Assembly (NCBI GenBank): GCA_945787595.1
Contig: CALZJV010000232.1
Coordinates: forward strand, 1-20,968
Direction: 5' to 3'
Length of the DNA: 20,968 bases
DNA from: an uncultured Desulfobacterales bacterium
Lineage (GTDB): Bacteria > Desulfobacterota > Desulfobacteria > Desulfobacterales > JAFDCJ01
In this document: in pieces, positions 14,738 through 20,968 of the stretch
Layout: every line of letters begins with the position of its first letter
Numbering within the stretch: position 1 is the first letter of the stretch
Notes under the pieces: model-generated
What the model saw: the letters and a program-made list of their open reading frames with translations, nothing else
Told to the model about the DNA's origin: nothing
The model's database searches: none
Position numbers and translations under genes: made by a program

Positions 14738-16837
14738 ATGGGGATCGCCACACCGAAAATTCAGATAAGAGTGCTGTTAATTATCGCCGCGTTCGTCCTC
14801 ACTTATTCCGCTTATGCCCTTTACCAGGAGAAATTTGATACCTGGAATTCTCACCTCATCGATCGTCTTTTTAGCGTCCGCTCCCGTATAAGACCGATGC
14901 TTGCTTCAGCTGATGAGCGGATCATCCATGTTGACGCCAATTTAAACGCATTTCGATCCCAGCATGCCCAAGTTATCCGTAATCTCTCCTCGATGGACAT
15001 CGCGATCTTGGCATTTGACACTATTTTTTCCAAGCGTGTGGGTGATCAGGAAGACTCTCCCTTAATTATGGCTGCGGCAGAGGCTGGAAATGTGTATCTG
15101 GGATTGGAATTTGATTTCTTGAATTCGCCATCCGGCGACAGCCAAAACGAATTGAATTTAGAACAAAAACAATACCTGAACGCTACAAAATGGCAGGTGG
15201 CCGTTGAAGGGAACCCGGACCGAATTCCCATGGCGCATAATCCGGTTATGACTTATCCTGCGCTTGCTTCGGCTTCGCGTGGGCTCGGTTACCTGGATAT
15301 CGTACCGGATGCGGATGGTATTCTGCGGCGGATCCCGCTCCTGTTAAGGTACGAGGATGCATTCTATCCCAGCATTGCTTTTCGGGCCGTGTGTCACTAT
15401 CTCGGTGTTTCACCGCAAAAAATCACCATTCAACCGGGACGGGCCATCATATTACAAGGCGTCAGGCCAGATCAAAAGAGCAGTCCGCGGGATCTGATCA
15501 TACCGATTGATGCCGGCGGCAACATGATCCTCAATTACACGGGGTCGTGGCAAAAAATCCGACATTACAGCTATAGCGAGATTTTGCAGGCGCATGAGAC
15601 GCCCGAAATGATGCAAAAATTAAAAAAAGATCTGTCCACGAAAATTGTTGTCATGTCTGAAACGGTGGAAGCGCCCATTAAAATTAGACCCATCAGTGCG
15701 GATAATAATCTTTCCTCCGGGGCGATTCATTCAATTGTCATACAGAATATCTTGAAGGGTTCATTTCTGAGAGAATTATCGCGTAACGAAATGGTATTGA
15801 TTGAAATTGTCTTGTTGATGGTCATTTTTTATTTATCCGTCCGATTTTCCGCGCCAACCCTGTCCATAGGGGTTATTTTTTTAAGTGTTGTATACATTAT
15901 TGTCGGTTTTTACAGCTTTATACATCTCAATTTGATTTTCCATTTTACCCGGCCGCTTCTTGTGCTTTTTTGTGCCCTCTTATTTATTCTAATTGCCAGC
16001 GCTGTTGAGAGAGCTGTATTGTTGGCTGAAACAGAGAGGGCCAGAAAACTTGCCGAACGGGAACTTGAGATCGGTCGCGAAATTCAGGCCGGGTTTTTCC
16101 CAAATGCACTGCCGACTCCTGAGGGATGGGAGCTTGTTGCTTATTTTCAGGCAGCGCGTCATGTGGGCGGAGATTTCTATGACGCTTTTTCGATCGGTGA
16201 AAAAAAGGATATTGGACTAGTTGTTGCAGACGTCTGTGACAAAGGTGTTGGGGCTGCGCTATTTATGGCGCTTTTTCGCAGTCTGATCCGTGTGCTGTCC
16301 GGTTCAGCCGGCAACAACAATCATTTAGTTAACCGCTTTTCCCATCATGATCCTGCTAAAACCCTTGAGCACACGATCCTTTCAGTGAATGATTACATTT
16401 CAACGACCCATGAAGCAGATAGTATGTTTTCAACCATTTTTTTCGGCATCCTCAATCCGGAATCGGGTGTGCTGCACTATATCAACGGCGGGCATGAACC
16501 GCCGATGATTATCGGTGCCCGGGGAATTAGGGCCACGCTGTGTCCAACGGGCCCGGCTGTGGGCGTATACCCGAACGCCGGCTTTGAGGTTCGCAGCATC
16601 CAGCTTGAGCCCGAAGATGTATTGCTGGCGTATACGGATGGTGTGGTTGATGCCCAAAACCAGGACGGAGATAGTTTTACAAAAATTCGCCTCTCAGAAC
16701 TGCTAACAGAATCATACCCTTCAGCAAAGGCCCTGATCGATAGAATATCCAATCAAATCAGAGACCACAATATCGGACAGGAGCAATTTGATGATATTAC
16801 GATTCTGGCCTTGCGGCGGAAGACAGATTCTGATTAA
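14738..16837 (+). CDS. CHASE2-sensor PP2C-type (SpoIIE/RsbU) serine phosphatase
   Basis: This is a 699-residue membrane protein. A first membrane helix (about 9-28) leads to a CHASE2 extracytoplasmic sensor domain (about 35-345; note FDTIFSKRVGDQEDSPLI and GLGYLDIVPDADGILRRIP). Three membrane helices (about 352-422) and a short coiled-coil-like linker (ETERARKLAERELEIGREIQ) follow. Residues 455-695 are a PP2C/SpoIIE phosphatase with metal-binding motifs intact: GGDFYD (477-482), VADVCDKG (496-503), YTDGV (632-636) and DDIT (685-688). Such proteins dephosphorylate STAS-domain anti-sigma antagonists in partner-switching systems; no STAS or kinase partner is in the window, so the target lies elsewhere. 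AAGGA stands 13 bases upstream of the ATG. It is the last gene of the plus-strand run. Confidence 0.9.
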   Translation: MGIATPKIQIRVLLIIAAFVLTYSAYALYQEKFDTWNSHLIDRLFSVRSRIRPMLASADERIIHVDANLNAFRSQHAQVIRNLSSMDIAILAFDTIFSKRVGDQEDSPLIMAAAEAGNVYLGLEFDFLNSPSGDSQNELNLEQKQYLNATKWQVAVEGNPDRIPMAHNPVMTYPALASASRGLGYLDIVPDADGILRRIPLLLRYEDAFYPSIAFRAVCHYLGVSPQKITIQPGRAIILQGVRPDQKSSPRDLIIPIDAGGNMILNYTGSWQKIRHYSYSEILQAHETPEMMQKLKKDLSTKIVVMSETVEAPIKIRPISADNNLSSGAIHSIVIQNILKGSFLRELSRNEMVLIEIVLLMVIFYLSVRFSAPTLSIGVIFLSVVYIIVGFYSFIHLNLIFHFTRPLLVLFCALLFILIASAVERAVLLAETERARKLAERELEIGREIQAGFFPNALPTPEGWELVAYFQAARHVGGDFYDAFSIGEKKDIGLVVADVCDKGVGAALFMALFRSLIRVLSGSAGNNNHLVNRFSHHDPAKTLEHTILSVNDYISTTHEADSMFSTIFFGILNPESGVLHYINGGHEPPMIIGARGIRATLCPTGPAVGVYPNAGFEVRSIQLEPEDVLLAYTDGVVDAQNQDGDSFTKIRLSELLTESYPSAKALIDRISNQIRDHNIGQEQFDDITILALRRKTDSD

Positions 16838-16867
16838 ATATACTATTACTGTAGAAATGGTGTAAGA

Positions 16868-18070
16868 TCAGTCACCAATGGCAACGATATTGTTTGCCGC
16901 CAGTTCTCTGATGGTATCCCCGTCGTAACCCAGTGATTCAAGTACCTCTCTGGTGTCGGCACCGATAGCTGCCGGCGGATCATTTCGTTTTGCTAAGTCA
17001 TAAGATCCAAGCTGGAGCGGAATCCGCGGCACTTTAGTTTTTTCGCCGCCGGGGAATACGGTTTCCAGCAGCCCATAGTCTCCCTGGTTTAACTGGGGAT
17101 CATCAAAGAGGTCTTCCGGCCGGGCAATGGGTGCGAAGCAGATACCGGCGGTGTCACAGATTTTAATTACTTCTTCTTTGGTGAATTGCTTGATCAGGTT
17201 TTCCACCTCCGGCAGAAACCAATCCCGTTCCCGGATGCGGTTATTATTGGTTTGTAATCTTTCATCTTCGAGCCATTCCCGGCGATGAAAGGCTTCGCAA
17301 AATTTATGCCAGTGTTTTTCGCTGATGATGCCGATAAAAACCTGCTGCCCATCTTTGGTATCAAATAGCTTATAAACCGACCAGGCACTGACTCTGGCCG
17401 GCATGGGGGGAACCGGTTCATCCGTCAAAGCCGCATAGGCCATGTGCTGTCCCATGATAAAAGCGGTGGTTTCAAACAGCGCACCTTTAATGTAAGTTCC
17501 TTTGCCGGTTCGCTCCCGGTCATACAGGGCGGTAATGGCTCCCATGGCACCAAACATACCGCCGGTTATATCGATAATCGAACTGCCGGCTCGCAGCGGT
17601 TGCCCCGGAGGTCCCGTCATATAGGCCAGACCTCCCATCATTTGGACGACCTCATCCATGGCGACGCGATGTTCATAGGGGCCGGGAAGAAATCCTTTCA
17701 AAGACACATAGATCAGACGCGGATTTATTTTTGATAAGGCTTCATAGCCGTACCCCAGGCGTTCAATGGTGCCCGGTCCGAAGTTTTCCAGCACAATGTC
17801 GGCTGTTGCGACCAACTTGAGTATGATTTCCTTACCTGCAGGTTGTTTTAGATCAATGGCGAGGCATTTCTTGTTGCGGTTAAAGAAAGGAAAATATCCG
17901 ACGCCGAACCCTTTCAGACGCCTCGTCGTATCACCGGTCGGGGGTTCGATATGAATGACATCTGCGCCGAGGTCTGCTAAAATCAGTCCTGCCGCCGGGC
18001 CCATGACTGCATGGGTAAAAGCTACCACCCTGATGCCTTCCAGCGGCAAGTTCTTTTCTGCATGACTCAT
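16868..18070 (-). CDS. CaiB/BaiF family III CoA-transferase
   Basis: This 400-residue enzyme moves CoA between carboxylic acids. The N-terminal GIRVVAFTHAVMGPAAGLILADLGADVIHIEPP block and the segment MDEVVQMMGGL with the catalytic Asp139 (forms the acyl-anhydride in the family) are present, as are NRNKKCLAIDL, the GTYIKGALFETTAF region and a C-terminal small domain with RIPLQLG. The substrate pair is not predictable from this. The start at 18070 is chosen because GAGGAG lies nine bases upstream; another ATG seven codons earlier is less likely. It lies downstream of the LeuD/LeuC-like genes on the same strand, suggesting it acts on the acid they form or use. Confidence 0.88.
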   Translation of the reverse strand: MSHAEKNLPLEGIRVVAFTHAVMGPAAGLILADLGADVIHIEPPTGDTTRRLKGFGVGYFPFFNRNKKCLAIDLKQPAGKEIILKLVATADIVLENFGPGTIERLGYGYEALSKINPRLIYVSLKGFLPGPYEHRVAMDEVVQMMGGLAYMTGPPGQPLRAGSSIIDITGGMFGAMGAITALYDRERTGKGTYIKGALFETTAFIMGQHMAYAALTDEPVPPMPARVSAWSVYKLFDTKDGQQVFIGIISEKHWHKFCEAFHRREWLEDERLQTNNNRIRERDWFLPEVENLIKQFTKEEVIKICDTAGICFAPIARPEDLFDDPQLNQGDYGLLETVFPGGEKTKVPRIPLQLGSYDLAKRNDPPAAIGADTREVLESLGYDGDTIRELAANNIVAIGD

Positions 18071-18155
18071 AATTTTATTCTCCTCTCGCAAACTGCTTCG
18101 AAACGTAAAATAATTGAACCCATGGGACCGCTAATCCGGATAAAACGGAAAAATT

Positions 18156-18228
18156 GCCACAAAGACCCGAAGACACAAAGCAAGCTTGTTTGCAATAATA
18201 TATTTTTGTGCCTTCGTGTCTTGGTGGC
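18156..18228. repeat. Palindromic element between leuD-like and CoA-transferase genes
   Basis: The left arm (18156-18180, GCCACAAAGACCCGAAGACA and on) is the inverse of the right arm (18204-18228, ending CCTTCGTGTCTTGGTGGC), with a few mismatches over 24 pairs and a 23-base loop. It resembles dispersed palindromes built on AAGACACGAAG found in many bacterial genomes, though I recall this only in general. It may terminate or stabilise the upstream message. Confidence 0.7.
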
Positions 18229-18277
18229 GAAAATGTCTTGCCGCAAATTTCAAAAACATAACTACTAAGGCCTAGTA

Positions 18278-18784
18278 TTATCCCAGCCGATAGTCACCGT
18301 ATTTTCTAAGGTAATTGGCCAATCCACCTTCTTCCATAATATCGATCATGGTCTGCGGCATTTTAGCGGCACGATATCGCCTGTTTTTTGTCATATTTTT
18401 CAGCGTACCGGATTTCAGATCGATTTCCAGCTCATCGCCCGTAGCTATATCAAAGTCTTCTATTTCCAATACCGGCAAACCGATATTGACGGCATTTCGG
18501 AAAAATATGCGCGCAAAATATCTGGCCACCACTGCGGACACGCCGGCAACTTTCAGCGCCAAAGCGGCCTGCTCGCGCGATGAGCCACAGCCGAAGTTAT
18601 CTCCGGCAACCAGAATATCTCCCTTTTGTACTTTGGTTTTAAATTCAGGGTCGAGATCTTCGAGCACATGATCGGCAAATGTCTGCAACTCAAGGGTTTT
18701 TGTATATTTCCCCGGAATGATGGCGTCGGTATTGATATGGTTGCCGTAGACGTGGGCTTTGCCTTTTAGCGTAGTTTCGATCAT
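18278..18784 (-). CDS. leuD: Aconitase-family small subunit (3-isopropylmalate dehydratase small subunit-like)
   Basis: This 168-residue protein is the swivel domain of two-subunit hydrolyases. The family motif GDNFGCGSSREQA (61-73) and the NTDAIIPGKY start (18-27) are clear; the length fits the short archaeal-type LeuD class. The substrate-recognition loop after IIPGKY reads TKTLELQTF. Partner is the large subunit encoded upstream. Isomerisation of 2-/3-isopropylmalate is the default guess, but homoaconitase, methyl-substituted malate and citraconate enzymes share this build. It is separated from its partner gene by 333 bp that carry a palindromic element, unusually wide for subunits that are often adjacent. 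AAGGA lies 12 bases before the ATG. Confidence 0.87.
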   Translation of the reverse strand: MIETTLKGKAHVYGNHINTDAIIPGKYTKTLELQTFADHVLEDLDPEFKTKVQKGDILVAGDNFGCGSSREQAALALKVAGVSAVVARYFARIFFRNAVNIGLPVLEIEDFDIATGDELEIDLKSGTLKNMTKNRRYRAAKMPQTMIDIMEEGGLANYLRKYGDYRLG

Positions 18785-19117
18785 GATACTTACTATTCCT
18801 TGGTTCTTCTATTCACTATGACGGTGACATATTAGCCGCAACATTTTTTCCCAACAAGGACACGATGTGTTGAATGGATTCGATCTTTTAATTTCTTTTT
18901 TTGACAGGATTTACAGGATTAAGTGCCCTAGTTAAATACGCTGCGCTGTTCTTCGAAATTTAACGGGGTAAAGATTTTTTTCGCCTGCGGCGAGATACTT
19001 TTAGGCCGAAGGCCTTTCTATCCAGATGATCCTGTAAATCCTGTCCGATATTTTTTTTAATTAGAATCCATTCCTTAGATTTTACGTTACTGTATTTAGA
19101 AATTTTTGTACTAAGTC
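18785..19117. other. Spacer between large- and small-subunit genes
   Basis: No gene is seen. Most of it (18872-19073) is a palindromic inverted-repeat element. The remaining flanks are AT-rich and show no promoter I can defend, so whether the small-subunit gene is transcribed from its own start or by read-through cannot be decided. Confidence 0.6.
18872..19073. repeat. Inverted-repeat-bounded palindromic element, copy 1 (with nested palindrome)
   Basis: The outer ends are GAATGGATTC (18872-18881) and GAATCCATTC (19064-19073). Inside are GACAGGATTTACAGGATT (18903-18920) and its inverse at 19028-19045, then a TCGCCTGCGGCGA hairpin and AGGCC-GAA-GGCCT. Compared with copy 2 it has extra sequence including CCCTAGTTAAAT (18926-18937) pairing with ATTTAACGGGG (18958-18968), which looks like a second palindrome inserted into the first. 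Confidence 0.8.
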
Positions 19118-20350
19118 TTAAAAAAATTTTAGGGGATTGGTAATTCTGCCTTCCCTGGCAGACGCCGCCACGGTTGCCGGTGACGCAAGATATATATTCG
19201 CGTTGGGGTTCCCCATGCGTCCCTTGAAATTGCGGTTGCCGGCTGAGATAACGACCTCATTGTCGCCGGGGACGCCACTGTGGGTGCCGACACACGGCCC
19301 GCATCCCGCTGGAATAAAGGTGGCGCCTGCCATGGTCAGAATTTCAGCCGTCCCGTCTCTGACAGCATCCAGGAAAACTTGTCTCGAGGCCGGACCGATC
19401 AGAAGTCTTGTATCCGGATGAATCCTGGCACCTTTTAGAATTCTGGCAGCCATGTGAAGATCTTCCAGCCTGCCGTTGACACAGGTACCGATGAAGGCGC
19501 ATTGAACCGGCTTGCCTTCCACCTCGCCGACCGGAACCGCATTGTCGGGTGAATGGGGCCGGCTGACCATCGGCTCCATGGCGGCGGCATCTATTTGGAT
19601 GGTGCGCCGATAGACGGCATCCCGGTCCGGCAGAACCGGCGTAAATTCGTAAGGGAGCTCAAGCCCGTCCGGATGTACGAAACCAGTTTTCGCACCGGCT
19701 TCGGCCATCATATTGGCCATCGTGATCCGGCCGGAAAGTGACAGTCGGGAGATCGTTTCGCCGCTAAACTCCATGGCCTGATAGTTGGCGCCGGCGATAC
19801 CCGTTTCCCGCAGCACAGTCAAGATCAGATCTTTACTCTGAAGCCCTTCAGGCATTTGTCCATTTATTTCGATTTTGATGGTCGCGGGAACTTTAAACCA
19901 GATCTTGCCGGTCAGCAACACCGCTGCCAGGTCGGTGGAGCCGACACCCGTTCCCAGGGCACCAACCGCGCCGTAGCTCGTGGAGTGCGAATCCGCTCCG
20001 GCAATGATCTGACCGGGCCGGACAATGTTCTTTTCGATCAGTAGTTGATGGCAAATGCCGCTGCCGGTTTCAAAGATAACGCATTTCTGCTCACGGGCGA
20101 ATTCACGCATCATGACGTGCAAGTTTGAGATGCGTTCGTTGGGAGCCGGGGCGGCATGGTCAATGACCAATATGCATCGGTTCGGGTCCCAGACCGTCTT
20201 GCCCTCCATGGATTGGAAGGCCTTGATGGTCAGCGGGGCTGTCGTGTCGGATGCCATTGCCGTGTCCACCTGGGCGATGACAAGTTCGCCCTCGTAAACG
20301 GCTTTGTCCGCATGGCTTGAAATTATTTTTTCAACGATGGTCTGACCCAT
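19118..20350 (-). CDS. leuC: Aconitase-family large subunit (3-isopropylmalate dehydratase large subunit-like)
   Basis: This 410-residue protein is the [4Fe-4S] catalytic subunit. The cluster cysteines are Cys290 (FIGTCVNGR), Cys350 and Cys353 (AGCGPCVGTHSG). The signature GADSHSTSYGAVGALGTGVGSTD (118-140) and the C-terminal NRNFKGRMGNP block are complete, and the length fits the short LeuC/HacA class. With the small subunit it would catalyse reversible dehydration-hydration, moving a hydroxyl group on a dicarboxylic or tricarboxylic acid. No leuA or leuB is nearby, and a CoA-transferase gene lies downstream, so a role outside leucine synthesis is possible. GGGAG stands 12 bases before the ATG. 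It appears to be the first gene of the minus-strand group. Confidence 0.9.
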   Translation of the reverse strand: MGQTIVEKIISSHADKAVYEGELVIAQVDTAMASDTTAPLTIKAFQSMEGKTVWDPNRCILVIDHAAPAPNERISNLHVMMREFAREQKCVIFETGSGICHQLLIEKNIVRPGQIIAGADSHSTSYGAVGALGTGVGSTDLAAVLLTGKIWFKVPATIKIEINGQMPEGLQSKDLILTVLRETGIAGANYQAMEFSGETISRLSLSGRITMANMMAEAGAKTGFVHPDGLELPYEFTPVLPDRDAVYRRTIQIDAAAMEPMVSRPHSPDNAVPVGEVEGKPVQCAFIGTCVNGRLEDLHMAARILKGARIHPDTRLLIGPASRQVFLDAVRDGTAEILTMAGATFIPAGCGPCVGTHSGVPGDNEVVISAGNRNFKGRMGNPNANIYLASPATVAASAREGRITNPLKFF

Positions 20351-20416
20351 GATAAAGTGAAACTCCCTAATCCGGCAAGCCGGCTTGTATGAAACTTCAG
20401 GTGGTCGAAGGGATGT

Positions 20417-20568
20417 GGAATGGATTCGATTTTTATTTTTTTAGACAGGATTTACAGGATTGACGGGATTTTGTTCGCCTGCGGCGAGTGCCTTCGGCCG
20501 AAGGCCGCTCTATCCTGGCGATCCTGTTGATCCTGTCCAATTGTTTTTCAAAGATAAGAATCCATTCC
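20417..20568. repeat. Inverted-repeat-bounded palindromic element, copy 2
   Basis: The outer ends are GGAATGGATTC (20417-20427) and GAATCCATTCC (20558-20568), a perfect 11-bp inverted repeat. Inside, GACAGGATTTACAGGATT (20444-20461) faces GATCCTGTTGATCCTGTC (20520-20537). The centre has CGCC-TGC-GGCG and the perfect 16-bp palindrome GCCTTCGGCCGAAGGC (20490-20505). The arrangement is the same as in 18872-19073. Confidence 0.82.
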
Positions 20569-20919
20569 CTTATTAAAACTCGAAATACTCAATCCATATT
20601 TTAACTCAACGAACGATCTGAATGTCTTTGCGGTCTTACATGGTAATAAAATCTCACTTTTTTCAACTGCCGGAAAGAACGATACTATTGAAAAATACAG
20701 CAATGGACGGTATTAAACATTGCAATTGCAAATCGATTATGCCATACAATAGGCGTCTTAAATGTATTGTTGTTATAACTTTTAGACTGATCCGTGTCAA
20801 CTAATTTTTCGGAATTATAACCCAAAAAAAGCTAATTTCGACGATTTTTATTCAAATTTAGAAAACCTAGTCCTCTGGGCCAGGTCAGAGTTAACTGGCT
20901 ATGCCGAAGAAAAATGCCG

Positions 20920-20959
20920 TGGAATGATGGAATATTGGAAGGTTGGAATAATGGGTTGA
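20920..20959 (+). repeat. 8-bp-periodic repeat at the window end
   Basis: Five consecutive octamers read TGGAATGA, TGGAATAT, TGGAAGGT, TGGAATAA and TGGGTTGA. The period is exact although bases vary, and the series may continue past the window. No coding or binding role is evident. Confidence 0.6.
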
Positions 20960-20968
20960 CAAGGATGA

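Larger units (their letters stand above)
20351..20968. other. Right-end spacer with repeats
   Basis: This region upstream of the leuC-like gene contains a palindromic element (20417-20568) and an 8-bp-periodic repeat at the very end. A 60-codon plus-strand frame at 20622-20804 looks random in composition and was not accepted. I see no clear promoter for the leuC-like gene between 20351 and 20416. Confidence 0.55.

Noticed and set aside
16838..16867. Bidirectional terminator between the convergent CHASE2-PP2C and CoA-transferase genes
   Set aside because: The 30-bp gap shows no stable inverted repeat.
20622..20804. 60-codon plus-strand frame at the right end
   Set aside because: Composition looks random, there is no ribosome-binding site, and no family resemblance was seen.

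Overview
The window reads as an accessory stretch of a Gram-negative, probably anaerobic bacterium with moderate GC. My best guess is a sulfate-reducer-type Desulfobacterota (deltaproteobacterial) genome. This rests on a CHASE2-PP2C phosphatase, an iron-sulfur flavoprotein, PaaK-type ligase and CaiB/BaiF genes, a TRAP-transporter remnant, and palindromic spacer elements built on a GACAGGATTTACAGGATT core. No rRNA, tRNA or CRISPR array was recognised, so the taxonomic placement is inference.

Left part (1-6.9 kb): gene-poor. Minus-strand genes are a PilZ protein, a C45-family lipoprotein, a PaaK/coenzyme F390-synthetase-like gene broken by an internal deletion and frameshift, and an iron-sulfur flavoprotein fused to an SCP-2 domain. 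The long spacers carry at least four diverged copies of one intergenic repeat, a short tandem repeat, and a plus-strand DUF3592 remnant.

Middle (6.9-12.1 kb): an isoprenylcysteine-methyltransferase-like membrane protein and a MarR regulator form a two-gene minus-strand operon. Its near-consensus promoter has a perfect 6+5+6 bp inverted repeat between -35 and -10, a likely operator. Divergent to it is an MFS transporter, followed directly by a decayed TRAP DctM fragment. Next come a DmeF-like CDF metal exporter and a secreted dienelactone-hydrolase-family protein, both with the same GC-rich repeat at their 3' ends. A 223-bp fold-back element with 22-bp terminal inverted repeats lies beyond them.

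Right-middle (12.4-16.8 kb): three plus-strand genes look like one unit: a secreted YceI protein, a secreted 484-residue protein that appears to join a cysteine-free thioredoxin-like region to a YceI-like C-terminus, and a membrane CHASE2-PP2C (SpoIIE/RsbU-type) phosphatase. This is the most unusual grouping: two YceI-type periplasmic proteins next to a phosphatase with an extracytoplasmic sensor domain.

Right part (16.8-21 kb): minus-strand genes in transcription order are an aconitase-family large subunit (LeuC-like), its small subunit (LeuD-like) and a CaiB/BaiF family III CoA-transferase. Without other leucine genes, and with a CoA-transferase beside them, they may isomerise or dehydrate a dicarboxylic acid outside leucine synthesis. 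Every spacer around them holds a palindromic element; two are copies of the same 150-200 bp inverted-repeat-bounded unit. The right end has an 8-bp-periodic repeat.
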